The position numbers and the translations under genes were made by a program. 64,000 bases of DNA, taken from the NCBI RefSeq assembly GCF_000015285.1, contig NC_008709.1:2976001-3040000 (forward strand), in the 5' to 3' direction. Positions 45,959 through 54,601 of the stretch are shown in pieces. Below the pieces are notes generated by a model that saw only the letters and a program-made list of their open reading frames with translations, searched no databases and had not been told where the DNA came from. Source of the DNA: Psychromonas ingrahamii 37. GTDB taxonomy: Bacteria > Pseudomonadota > Gammaproteobacteria > Enterobacterales > Psychromonadaceae. Within the stretch, counting starts at the first letter, position 1. Every line of letters begins with the position of its first letter.

Positions 45959-46786
45959 TTAGGGGTGTTGTGGGAATCGCATTATTAAAAATTCCTTAAA
46001 AAATCTGCCGACTGCATTTCCCCATTTGTGGGCATATAAGTCATGGAACTCAGCTATCAGTTTAGTTTTTACATTTAATCGTTGATGACGACTAAGCTTT
46101 ATCTCATCAACTTGAGTAATATATTCCGCTTGTGATATTTCACCATTTTTGAATGCTTTTTTTAACAATCCTCGTTTTTGAGCATAATGATCTTCCGATA
46201 TAAATTTTTCTTGGCCGTATTTAATGTTATTAACTAAAGCATCAATAGAATGAACGAGATCATTTCCATTATTAATGATGTAATCAAGACAACTCTTAAG
46301 TTGAGTTAGCTCACTATTGAGATCAATAAGAGAAGTCATCTGCTCGAACCTATATTGCTTAGGTTCCGTTTCAACCTGATAGACAAGATTAACCGGAAAA
46401 TTAAAATCAAGCACCGATATATGTAATTCAAATAAGTTGCTTAACGAAAATTTAATCTTATATTCAACATCTTGAATACTTATTTTGTCAAAAAACAACT
46501 GCACTCTCAATTGATCAATCAGTTGCACAAACTGTTCAAGCTTTGTTTGAGGTAAAACAATGCATTGGTAATTCTCATTGAAAAAAAATTGACCAAATGG
46601 GGTGACTCGCCATCCATTAAGTGTTGCTGTTGAAATTTCATATGAAAATTCAATTAACCCCATTATTTCGATTAGTTGAAGACTGTAACCACGCTCTGAC
46701 AATTCAAACAACGTTAAATCACCGTTTTCTTTGCACTCTTCAAGCCAGCTATCTCGGTCTGAAAAATATTCTTTTGTTAAGCTGAT
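45959..46786 (-). CDS. Paralogue of the interrupted gene, start codon ATG changed to ATC
   Basis: The frame is open from the alternative TTG at 46,711, but the similarity to the interrupted gene starts earlier. LTKEYFSDRDSWLEECKENGDL aligns with LTKEYFDGRDQFIEEQNKQGNL, and the DNA leaders AAAGGAATTCTTATCAGC and AAAGGATTATTATGTGT align so that ATC (46,784-46,786) sits where the other gene has ATG. Read from there the protein has 275 residues. The shared N-terminal half includes GxFF..E.YQ and TKLE. The C-terminal half (NVKTKLIAEFHDLYAHKWG) differs. Function unknown; expression may be reduced. Confidence 0.55.
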   Translation of the reverse strand: MSLTKEYFSDRDSWLEECKENGDLTLFELSERGYSLQLIEIMGLIEFSYEISTATLNGWRVTPFGQFFFNENYQCIVLPQTKLEQFVQLIDQLRVQLFFDKISIQDVEYKIKFSLSNLFELHISVLDFNFPVNLVYQVETEPKQYRFEQMTSLIDLNSELTQLKSCLDYIINNGNDLVHSIDALVNNIKYGQEKFISEDHYAQKRGLLKKAFKNGEISQAEYITQVDEIKLSRHQRLNVKTKLIAEFHDLYAHKWGNAVGRFFKEFLIMRFPQHP

Positions 46787-46818
46787 AAGAATTCCTTTAG
46801 TGATAACTATTAATTGAT

Positions 46819-46956
46819 GTGATAGAGAAAAGAAGAAATATATTGTTAGCTGCGAAGGCTAAAAATCCATTGCGTTGGTCTGGTGATATTCAAGATTGTA
46901 ATGCAATTGGAGCCGTAACATTAAATCCAGATAAGCCGATGGAAGAAGCAGCATAA
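46819..46956 (+). pseudogene. IS3-family transposase C-terminal remnant
   Basis: A 45-codon frame reads VIEKRRNILLAAKAKNPLRWSG, then NAIGAVTLNPDKPMEEAA and stop. The RWSG ... ALNPxK ending is typical of the last exon of some IS3-group integrases. The catalytic domain is absent. It marks an old insertion next to the SGNH module. Confidence 0.6.
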
Positions 46957-47029
46957 AAATCAACTAATGAGTGACAACTGTCTTGAAAAACACCGTTAAG
47001 CAATAGGAAACGAACCTCTTTATTATTTT

Positions 47030-47323
47030 TCACTTCGGAAAGTTAGTGATTAAATGCTCTTTTAAATCATTAATCACACGCTCAAACTCTGTCTGTGATA
47101 CATAATCACTTAATAATTCATCGTCATCTAATGATAACGACATATGAAGTATATCTTCTAACATATCTTCGCATATGGTGTGGTCATTACATACAATATA
47201 GCTATTTAAATGCTCAGCTATAAGCTGATATTCATCATGTGCTTCATTTGCAACACAACACGTATTTAATAAATCGGCTTGAAATAACACCATGTTTATA
47301 TGTTCTTCTAATGATAACTTCAT
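47030..47323 (-). CDS. Hypothetical acidic protein
   Basis: A 97-residue, acidic, helical protein (MKLSLEEHINMVLFQADLL ... EDMLEDILHMSLSLDDDELLSD). AGGA lies nine bases before the ATG, which supports translation. No family recognised. It is the first gene upstream of the IS3 remnant. The 288 bp that follow (47,324-47,611) show no gene. Confidence 0.6.
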   Translation of the reverse strand: MKLSLEEHINMVLFQADLLNTCCVANEAHDEYQLIAEHLNSYIVCNDHTICEDMLEDILHMSLSLDDDELLSDYVSQTEFERVINDLKEHLITNFPK

Positions 47324-47611
47324 GATAAAATTCCTATTTAAATTAGAATCAATGTGTCAATCCATATCCATCATTATACATGAGAGCAATTGCAATCAAT
47401 ATAATGTTGCTTAACTAACGATTGAATATGTACAACCTGTCAATGCATAGATCGCATTTGAATATCACAAACCAGTTGTATCTTTCTCATTGTTTCACAA
47501 GCCGTAAGCATAAAAACAGGCTGATTATCACGTTTAAAAACAGTATCGATAAATACGTATGATTTGAAACGATTTTTCCTAGTATAATGTCCCATTAATA
47601 AGGATTTAATT

Positions 47612-47965
47612 ATGGAATATAAAAAAGAAGTTAGAATTGAGGGTAAGGATTATGTATTTTTACTAAAAGCAAATAAAGAATTCGTTTTTTACACTCTCAA
47701 TTATGAATACGATAAATTTGCTGCTTTCGATGAAGATCGCGTAAGTTTTAATAACCTACGCGGTAACATAAACCCATTTTCATTATTTATCGAAATTGAA
47801 AAATACATCAAATATCTATTTTCTAAGGGTGTTTCTTATTTTTACTTTTCATGCGAAAAAGAACGTTTTGAAAAATACAATTTCTTTCTTTCAAGATTGG
47901 TTAAAAACTCAAATTATTATACAACTAGTGATAAAAAACAAAATACATTTTATGTATATAAGTGA
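47612..47965 (+). CDS. Hypothetical protein
   Basis: A 117-residue protein rich in aromatic residues (YFYFSCEKERFEKYNFFLSRL) with a good AAGGA ribosome binding site. It appears soluble and has alternating strands in the first half (YKKEVRIEGKDYVFLL). I recognise no domain. Base composition is more AT-rich than the core genes, consistent with island cargo. Confidence 0.55.
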   Translation: MEYKKEVRIEGKDYVFLLKANKEFVFYTLNYEYDKFAAFDEDRVSFNNLRGNINPFSLFIEIEKYIKYLFSKGVSYFYFSCEKERFEKYNFFLSRLVKNSNYYTTSDKKQNTFYVYK

Positions 47966-48106
47966 TTGTAATTTATATGGTATTTTATATGGTATTTTAT
48001 ATGCTCGCTAAGTAAGTATGAAGTGTGTCAGGTATACACGCCATATTATCTTGGGTTTAGGATTGAACTTCCCGGTTGTTAATATAACTGCAACTATAAA
48101 AATAAA

Positions 48107-48787
48107 TTAATAGCCAATGACATCAGGAACATTATTAACAACCGGCTTATTAGTCGTATAATTCCATGCTGCTTCAGATACATTACTATCATTTACCCCA
48201 TTAATTTGTTCGCCTAATCTATTAAATTGATAACTTTCATTAAATGCTTTGTGATAAGTAAAACCATCATTTACAGGCCAAACCTTATAAAGACCCTTTT
48301 TTAATATTGAATCAGTAATACTGACCAACTCTGTATAGTTTTTAAAATTGAATTTATCAGCATAGAAATCAAGTTGATGTTGTTTATATAGATGAAAGAC
48401 TTCTTCCAATTGTTGCTTAATGGGGAGATTTAAAAGGCTCCCGGGAATTTCTATTTCATATATATGGTTTAAATCTCGATCGTCCATCATTAATAGGAGT
48501 GGATATTTTTTCCATTTAATCCATATACGAGGGGTAAAGTTTTTGATTTTATCCTTAATGATAAGATCCATCTGCTTATTAATGATTTCATCCATAGACT
48601 CAATAGAAATATCAAGTTGCTTGCATAGTTGTGCTTTAAAAACATTATTTTTAGGGTGTTCAATAAATGCATCTAGCCGCCTTAATCCTTTTGTTATGTT
48701 TTTATAACCTAGTTTTTGAATAAAGGTGTTACGGGTGAGGTTATGCATTTTTAGATAGTCAGTTAACAATGTTTTTAGTTCATTCAT
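48107..48787 (-). CDS. Hypothetical protein with possible N-terminal helix-turn-helix
   Basis: A 226-residue protein. The N-terminus (LKTLLTDYLKMHNLTRNTFIQKLG, then NITKGLRRLDAFIEHP) could be a DNA-binding helix-turn-helix. The middle (FTPRIWIKWKKYPLLLMM) is hydrophobic, and the tail (AWNYTTNKPVVNNVPDVIGY) is unusual. AAGGAA precedes the ATG. No named family. It sits alone between two unknown genes of the island. Confidence 0.55.
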   Translation of the reverse strand: MNELKTLLTDYLKMHNLTRNTFIQKLGYKNITKGLRRLDAFIEHPKNNVFKAQLCKQLDISIESMDEIINKQMDLIIKDKIKNFTPRIWIKWKKYPLLLMMDDRDLNHIYEIEIPGSLLNLPIKQQLEEVFHLYKQHQLDFYADKFNFKNYTELVSITDSILKKGLYKVWPVNDGFTYHKAFNESYQFNRLGEQINGVNDSNVSEAAWNYTTNKPVVNNVPDVIGY

Positions 48788-49101
48788 TTTATTTTCCTTA
48801 TTATTTTAAAATACGTTGCATAGATTTAAAATCGTAAGAACAACGCTTTAGCAGTAATTTATCGCCCTGCAAGTTATTGGTTAAATCAGCGACTATTAAA
48901 TATTGTATTTAGACTACATGCTTTAATCAGCTTTAAATTGACGAATGTATATCGTTAGTTAATGGATGTAGTTATTTCTTTCTTCAGATAATTGATCAAA
49001 TGTGTTTTTCTAACAAAAAGCAGCGCCATTCCTAATACCGTAAAAAATAATTTATTTGGATACAAAACAGGGTACGCCAAACAAATCAGTACCAAAAATA
49101 T
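48788..49101. other. 314-bp gene-free stretch
   Basis: AT-rich DNA between two minus-strand hypothetical genes. No sustained frame, repeat or structure stands out. It probably carries the promoter of the 226-residue gene. Confidence 0.4.
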
Positions 49102-49611
49102 TTAATCACAATTTTTTATTGATACATGATTCCCATTTTCCATGGTATCCCAAAGAAGGACTGTTTCGCCAATTCCACCTTTTTTTGGCGAAGTTAAAAT
49201 TTCAATGTTCCCGAGATTTTTTGATTGGATCCTCAGTGAGACTTGTAGAACATAATCTAAATCATAAAACCCATCAAATTCTTCAACCTTAACGGCATCA
49301 TTAAGTTTTACATTTTTGTATTCATATTTATATTTTTTTTTACTAGAGACGCTTATGCAATCGTCATCGACTGTTTGAAATCCCCCCGTGCCAGCGCCAA
49401 CAAAATCAATTATTTCTGCTGATGAATTAACCAGGTAAAGCTCTTTTCCTTCACGAGCCAGCCATAAAAGTGGGTTCCTAAGTTCTGCTTTTCTGGGAGT
49501 CATTGGCCCTCCAAACTTGCTTTTTCTTTTATCAAGCGGCACCCATTTAAAGCTGTTTTCAATCACTTTATGGTATCTACTCTGAGGTAGTTGCTGATCG
49601 TTAACATTCAT
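49102..49611 (-). CDS. Hypothetical protein downstream of twin operator
   Basis: A 169-residue soluble protein (HKVIENSFKWVPLDKRKSKFGG; DFVGAGTGGFQTVDDDCI; VLQVSLRIQSKNLGNIEIL; TSPKKGGIGETVLLWD). A GAGAGG site precedes the ATG. No recognised family; the short beta-rich pattern could be a binding domain. The operator-like palindrome at 49,676-49,708 is 65-97 bp upstream of its start, and it lies just downstream of the big fusion gene on the same strand. It is the probable partner of that gene. Confidence 0.65.
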   Translation of the reverse strand: MNVNDQQLPQSRYHKVIENSFKWVPLDKRKSKFGGPMTPRKAELRNPLLWLAREGKELYLVNSSAEIIDFVGAGTGGFQTVDDDCISVSSKKKYKYEYKNVKLNDAVKVEEFDGFYDLDYVLQVSLRIQSKNLGNIEILTSPKKGGIGETVLLWDTMENGNHVSIKNCD

Positions 49612-49650
49612 TTTAACCTCTCAATATTTCACACGTTATTATTTATCTTT

Positions 49651-49734
49651 AATGGTTATATTATGCCCATTTATACGACATACAATGACTGTGTACATTG
49701 TCATGTCGCTTTTTCGAGCAGGTTGTTTTAGGAT
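49651..49734. promoter_or_regulatory. Palindromic operator-like repeat, copy A
   Basis: About 75 bp here match 53,381-53,454 (shared blocks TGGTTATA, ACTGTGTACAT, ATGTCGCTTTTTC, AGCAGGT). The core, 49,676-49,708, is an imperfect palindrome: CGACAT and CAATG on one side and CATTG and ATGTCG on the other around CTGTGTA. It is upstream of the 169-residue gene (minus strand). Binding by the WYL regulator encoded at 53,483 is inferred. Confidence 0.7.
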
Positions 49735-49844
49735 AATTAAACAGGGTTCAGGTTCAACGCAATCTAAAAACGATTTTTGGGGATGCCCCTCGTTTAACTA
49801 TTCCTTCAATCCTTAACCGTTAGGAAATAAGCCCCTCATTATTT

Positions 49845-52800
49845 TCAATTCCAACTATCATGCTCTCGTTCAATCGCTTCGGTAAATAATTGAACCACTA
49901 TTCCGCCCATGTAGGCTTCGGCTGCCCAACACTTTATCCCTTCGATATAACAGATATTGGAATCCCTTATTTCTTTGCTATCTACATACTGAGCCTTAAA
50001 ACCTCCACCAGAGAAGTAAGTATTATGGAAGCTTAACTCTCGCCCGTTTTCATCTACAGGATGAGCTGAGCATCGTTCACACACGTAATTGGGATATCGT
50101 TGCGAAAAATATATCTCCTGATTACAAATAGGGCAATGGTTTACTTTGTTTTGCTCTGTTCGCACTTTTTTTTCACCACTGCCATAATCAAAAATACTGT
50201 CTGTATCAAAGCTTTCATCAAGGTTGATACGTGATACTTTTGCTGAAGGCTTTCTTCCCCATTTATCCGACTCAAGTTCTGGATCATATCCATACTCCTC
50301 ATGTGGTTGGAAGTCATACAACTCAGTTAATCCCTGCGCCCATAAATCAATATCTCCACTTCTTTCCGTGTTGCTTATCCCGTCAGGATTGAATTTCTCT
50401 CCTCTTATCAATACAGTGAGATAACGCAGACATTCTAGATAATTAAATCGCTGGATAACTTCGCATGGATCTCTTATCTCAAATTCCAATCCAGTATAAT
50501 TGAGTATCATATTAAAGCGGTAAAAATCCATGAATAGCTTATCTGAGATATGAAGCGCAGTTCGACCGTTATCCGTTTTTTCTTGAATATCTGTTATCAG
50601 TTCAGTCAACTGCGAAAATGGCGGAGTTAATGCCAAAAATTCAGCCGTTTGCTCTAACTTATCTCGCCATGCAAGCTTGCGAAGCCAATGCTCAGGCAAT
50701 TGCTCAATACCATAAAATGCTCCGGCTAACTGTCCAAAGATGGCGGCGGTAGTATCTGCATCATCGCCAAGGTTTGCAGCTAATAAAGCGCCCTGTTCAA
50801 AACTTTCGCTGTTTGCAAAACACCATAAAGCTGCTTCCAGAGAATCAACAACAAAACCAGTTCCTCTTATTTGACTTCTCTCTTTCCTTAAGAAACTGCC
50901 CGCTACAATTTTCTCCATATCAGTACTTAGATCTGTGAATGCAACCGAAAGTCCTTTAAACAACGAGACTTTACTTTGCTCGCCATCAAAAATCTGAAAC
51001 AGTAGCCAGGCCATGATCTGACAACCTTCAATTGCTCTTGGTTCTGCATGTGTAACGATCGAAGATAATCTGGCTTTGTCTAACAGCTCAGCTAACTCAA
51101 CATTTTTAGCTGGTGAGTAAAATATAGCGACCGGAGCAAGACGCATCAGACTGCCATTCCCGGCGCTATAAGCTTCCTGACTGCCCGCATTTGCATCTTT
51201 TGTCGATAAATATTGATTGATAGCAGCTGAGACTGTATTGCCTATATCAAAGCATTTTCCTGTAACAGAGTTTTCACCTAAATCTCGCCATCTTATATAA
51301 CGCTGCATTTGATCTTCTGCATTATGTCTGCCCACAGCGAGAAAACTATCAGCCAGGCAAAGTGCCATTGATGTATCATCGGTCCATTGACCGGCCTCTA
51401 ACCGGAAAGGGCCTCCGCCAACCATATCAGTTAATGGCTGATAACTGTCTTTGCTCTTAAACTCCAGCGTGGTTCCCAATGCATCGCCAAGTGCAAGACC
51501 CAATAAAGATCCCTTGGCTTTGGAGATAAACTTAGCTCGTAATGCTTCATCATAGGTTGGTGAATCAGCCACTTTCTCAGATTCATTCTTAACCATGGCA
51601 GTGATATAGCTGGCAACCCTTCTGCACACTGATACTGCATGCTCCCTTTCTATGCCTTGAATGTATTTTTCAGTAAAATAAAGATACATAGTCAGTTCAT
51701 CTTCTTTTTGAGCACCCGCAAGCTTAAGTACATCCTCTAGATAATTATCATATTCAATCTTCAAAACTGAGTTTCGTGGCGCCCATTCATGTTTAAGGAT
51801 CGCACCTATTTTTTCGAGTAAAGACTCAGAGAGTTCCTCATTCAGCTCCGGCAGCGCAATGGACTCAAGGTATTCGCTTAAAATGTTATCGACTCCCAGC
51901 CAAACGATAATATCTGCATTGACCAACTCAATCGCGCAAAAATTATCTTCAGATACCAGCTCATCAGCACTTTTCCAGGACGTCACATTCACCACATAAC
52001 CATTAAGTCTTTTACCGGGAGACGCGGCATTAAAATCAACACAAACCACCTTATCCCCGACACAATAAGGAACGGCGGAATTAAGCGTATAATGACCAAC
52101 CACAACAGGCACATCCTGCTCCTTATTGAATCTTGTATGCATAGACTGTACAGGCAGATCAGGAATAAAATCTCCTTCGGCATTCGGCACAACAGCAAGA
52201 TCTCTGAAGGTTTTAATATCTTCTTGGGCTTTCCACCAGCCGACCCGGATATTTTTTCGCTCAATCTTATTTTTATCTTTAAATGAACAGCCCTCAGGCA
52301 GCGCGATTTCGGGCCCTTTTAACAAGGTTTCACAAAACTGATATAACTCATGTTCAGGGTCAAATGCATCATACCAATACTCTGTTTTCAAACTGTTATC
52401 ATCATTTAGATAGGGACGGATTCTATCGATAGATTCCTGATGCCAACAAGCATGGATCACGCGCACATCGGCAAAATCCATGAACAAAGGCAAGGTTTTA
52501 AACCACTCGATCCATTGGTGATATTGCCTGGAATCTTCACCAACTTGTTCAAGAAATAATTGATGCTGCCGACGGTTGCCCGATTTGTTTCTATCCCGAC
52601 AATAACTGCCATCTGGCTTTTTAAGGCTCCAGCCAATGGCATTAAACTCGTGGTTGCCCAATACGCAATAAGCCAATCTTTTATCAACCAGATCTTTAAT
52701 ATGATTTAGCAGTGAAAGGTGATCACCTCCCCAGTCCGGTTTATTGTCAATAAGATCACCCAGAAATACCAACCTGCCGTAGGTAAAAGCATTTTCAGGC

Positions 52801-53261
52801 TCTGATTCAATATAACCACAATGCGTTAAGAGATCGGTCAATTTTTCGTATTGAGCGTGGATATCACCGATAAAAAACAGCTTTTCTACATTTCTTGGTA
52901 ACTTCATTTGCTTAAAAGCCAAAACCTTACTGACATCAGTTAAACGCTGCTCAATAAGAGGCAAGCCTTTTCTTACCCACCATCGTGTACTAACGCAGAT
53001 GCCGGACATTCCCCCTCTATCGAATGCTTTTATATGCACGTCACCTTGCGACTCATCAAAACGACCGGATAAATCTACACCAAACTCTTCAAGGTGATTA
53101 CGTATCTCACGCAGCAGTTCTTCACCCGTTGATTCATCGCCAGCACTTTTAAGATTGTCTTTTAACCAATCCCATAACATAGGATCACCTCGATGGCCCA
53201 TTTGCTCTGGTTTTTTAAAGACACGATCTAAGTATTTACACGGAATAGTTATTTTATTCAT
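49845..53261 (-). CDS. Metallophosphoesterase-ADP-ribosylglycohydrolase fusion with C-terminal zinc ribbon
   Basis: A 1,138-residue multidomain protein. Residues ~120-460: calcineurin-like phosphoesterase with GDIHAQ (D133, H135), GDLIDN (D169), GNHE (N203, H204), VIHACWH and VGHYT (H390). Residues ~575-885: ADP-ribosylglycohydrolase with GSLLGLALGDALG, QWTDDTSMAL (D628, D629), GNGSLMRLAP and LGDDADTTAA (D833, D834, D836). Residues ~905-1000 form a helical region, DUF6508-like by pattern (low certainty). Residues ~1040-1125: a four-cysteine zinc ribbon (CPICNQ, CERCSA) and a GGIVVQ-ending domain. All metal ligands look intact. No signal peptide. AAGAGG precedes the ATG. Divergent from a WYL regulator, and it may be an anti-phage or nucleotide-repair system. 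Confidence 0.85.
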   Translation of the reverse strand: MNKITIPCKYLDRVFKKPEQMGHRGDPMLWDWLKDNLKSAGDESTGEELLREIRNHLEEFGVDLSGRFDESQGDVHIKAFDRGGMSGICVSTRWWVRKGLPLIEQRLTDVSKVLAFKQMKLPRNVEKLFFIGDIHAQYEKLTDLLTHCGYIESEPENAFTYGRLVFLGDLIDNKPDWGGDHLSLLNHIKDLVDKRLAYCVLGNHEFNAIGWSLKKPDGSYCRDRNKSGNRRQHQLFLEQVGEDSRQYHQWIEWFKTLPLFMDFADVRVIHACWHQESIDRIRPYLNDDNSLKTEYWYDAFDPEHELYQFCETLLKGPEIALPEGCSFKDKNKIERKNIRVGWWKAQEDIKTFRDLAVVPNAEGDFIPDLPVQSMHTRFNKEQDVPVVVGHYTLNSAVPYCVGDKVVCVDFNAASPGKRLNGYVVNVTSWKSADELVSEDNFCAIELVNADIIVWLGVDNILSEYLESIALPELNEELSESLLEKIGAILKHEWAPRNSVLKIEYDNYLEDVLKLAGAQKEDELTMYLYFTEKYIQGIEREHAVSVCRRVASYITAMVKNESEKVADSPTYDEALRAKFISKAKGSLLGLALGDALGTTLEFKSKDSYQPLTDMVGGGPFRLEAGQWTDDTSMALCLADSFLAVGRHNAEDQMQRYIRWRDLGENSVTGKCFDIGNTVSAAINQYLSTKDANAGSQEAYSAGNGSLMRLAPVAIFYSPAKNVELAELLDKARLSSIVTHAEPRAIEGCQIMAWLLFQIFDGEQSKVSLFKGLSVAFTDLSTDMEKIVAGSFLRKERSQIRGTGFVVDSLEAALWCFANSESFEQGALLAANLGDDADTTAAIFGQLAGAFYGIEQLPEHWLRKLAWRDKLEQTAEFLALTPPFSQLTELITDIQEKTDNGRTALHISDKLFMDFYRFNMILNYTGLEFEIRDPCEVIQRFNYLECLRYLTVLIRGEKFNPDGISNTERSGDIDLWAQGLTELYDFQPHEEYGYDPELESDKWGRKPSAKVSRINLDESFDTDSIFDYGSGEKKVRTEQNKVNHCPICNQEIYFSQRYPNYVCERCSAHPVDENGRELSFHNTYFSGGGFKAQYVDSKEIRDSNICYIEGIKCWAAEAYMGGIVVQLFTEAIEREHDSWN

Positions 53262-53380
53262 AGAAGCCTCTTAAAAGGAAACGGCATCCATTGCCGTATT
53301 TGCTGCTTAATCAGGAAAGTAAAAATAATGAGAAACAACTGAATAACCACAGCACACAATAATTTTTTTATTTCTTTTTG

Positions 53381-53454
53381 ATGGTTATAATATATGCTTA
53401 TTATCACGACATGCAATTACTGTGTACATCACCATGTCGCTTTTTCAAGCAGGT
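53381..53454 (+). promoter_or_regulatory. Palindromic operator-like repeat, copy B, with candidate promoter
   Basis: Second copy of the repeat, in the divergent gap between the fusion gene and the WYL gene. The palindrome core is at 53,407-53,439. TATAAT (53,386-53,391) is a perfect -10 box reading toward the WYL gene, with a T-rich -35 zone, so the palindrome would lie over the transcription start. This suits autorepression by the WYL protein. Confidence 0.7.
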
Positions 53455-53482
53455 ATTTACGTTACGAAAGAAGAGAGTGAAT

Positions 53483-54340
53483 ATGAACCAGATAGATAAA
53501 AGCACAATTCGCTGGGAAGTTTTATTACGTTACCAACTTATTGAAATTATTGCCTTATGGGAAGGCCGCATTATTACCAACCACCTGTGCAGTGCTTTTG
53601 GTATCGGTCGGCAACAAGCATCAAAAGATATCAATGCTTATCGTTCATGCTGCCTGGAAAACCTTTCTTATGATAAACGAGCTAAAGGCTACGTACCCGG
53701 TGATAAATTTAAACCATACTTTACCCAAGGCACTGCCAATGAATACCTGCATCTGTTAAATGCTAATAAAGCATTAGCCAGCGTTTTTGAAAGCAGTGAC
53801 TTTCCGGTTTCTTATACTGAAGTAATGGAGGTTCCGAACCGAATTATCACGCCGGAAATTCTTCGTCCTATTACCAAAGCCTGCCGTGAAAAACTGCGTT
53901 TAGATATCACCTACTGCTCGATGACTAGCCCGGAGGGTGAAGATCGTATTATCTCTCCACATACCTTAGTTTATAGCGGTGTACGCTGGCATGTCCGCGC
54001 TTATTGTGAAAAGCATAAAGATTACCGCGATTTTGTTATTAACCGAATAAAATCGATTGATGATACATTAGGTAAATCGATTGAGAACAGTACAACAGAT
54101 ACGCGTTGGCACAACTTTGTTAATGTGCAACTGATACCGAACCCTCAATTTACTATCAGTCAGCAAAGCTTGATTGCCCGTGACTATGCCATGCTGGATA
54201 ATTTATTAACGCTGAATGTCCGCAGCTCATTAGTTCAATATACGCTGGATCAGCTTAATGTTGCCACTCAAGCTGACGAACAGGCATCCGCCAATTTAGT
54301 TTTACAAAATAGAGATGAATTAAAGGCGTTTTTGCAGTAG
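53483..54340 (+). CDS. WYL-domain transcriptional regulator (BrxR/CapW-like), second copy
   Basis: A 285-residue paralogue of the regulator at 40,667. Shared blocks: RYQLIEIIALWEGRIITNHLC, FGIGRQQASKDINAY, RIISPHTLVYSGVRWHVRAYCEK and KDYRDFVINRI. The winged helix is N-terminal and the WYL domain central. The upstream frame from 53,378 runs through the operator, so I chose ATG 53,483. It is divergent from the fusion gene and is expected to repress both through the shared operator. Confidence 0.87.
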   Translation: MNQIDKSTIRWEVLLRYQLIEIIALWEGRIITNHLCSAFGIGRQQASKDINAYRSCCLENLSYDKRAKGYVPGDKFKPYFTQGTANEYLHLLNANKALASVFESSDFPVSYTEVMEVPNRIITPEILRPITKACREKLRLDITYCSMTSPEGEDRIISPHTLVYSGVRWHVRAYCEKHKDYRDFVINRIKSIDDTLGKSIENSTTDTRWHNFVNVQLIPNPQFTISQQSLIARDYAMLDNLLTLNVRSSLVQYTLDQLNVATQADEQASANLVLQNRDELKAFLQ

Positions 54341-54344
54341 ATTA

Positions 54345-54455
54345 ATGAAAGTACTCGATAATATTAATCAAAAATACGGTACTGATAACGCACTCAGAAA
54401 ACAAAAGCCTTCCTCGCCAACACCTCATTTTTACTATTCCTCACTTGCCTTATGA
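54345..54455 (+). pseudogene. umuC 3'-end fragment
   Basis: Begins MKVLDNINQKYGTDNALRKQK, then loses similarity and stops. Intact UmuC proteins end their polymerase part with L(M)xxLDxINQRYGxxT. Only this short stretch remains, four bases after the WYL stop codon. It probably marks where a mobile element or module joined within umuC. Confidence 0.5.
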
Positions 54456-54546
54456 GAGGTAGAGGCTCAGAACTGGAAACCTTTATACTGCAAGGCTTCC
54501 AGATGATTTAAATAAAAAACCTCAATTTACCGCGTAGGCAATAAAA

Positions 54547-54598
54547 GTGAGGAGGTTTAAAAAATTCCTCACCCTACCTCAGCAACTCCTCACTTTAA
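54547..54598 (-). terminator. Hairpin after the RepA-like gene
   Basis: AAAGTGAGGAG pairs with CTCCTCACTTT across about 30 nt, which contains further CCTCAC copies. It lies just past the stop of the minus-strand helicase gene, so it is probably its terminator. Confidence 0.5.
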
Positions 54599-54601
54599 GA
54601 A

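Noticed and set aside
40643..46800. BREX system suggested by the BrxR-like regulator
   Set aside because: No brxA, brxB, brxC, pglX or pglZ gene is visible; only the regulator type is shared.
51431..52687. Short frames on both strands inside the fusion gene
   Set aside because: Shadows; the domain motifs are continuous through the main frame.
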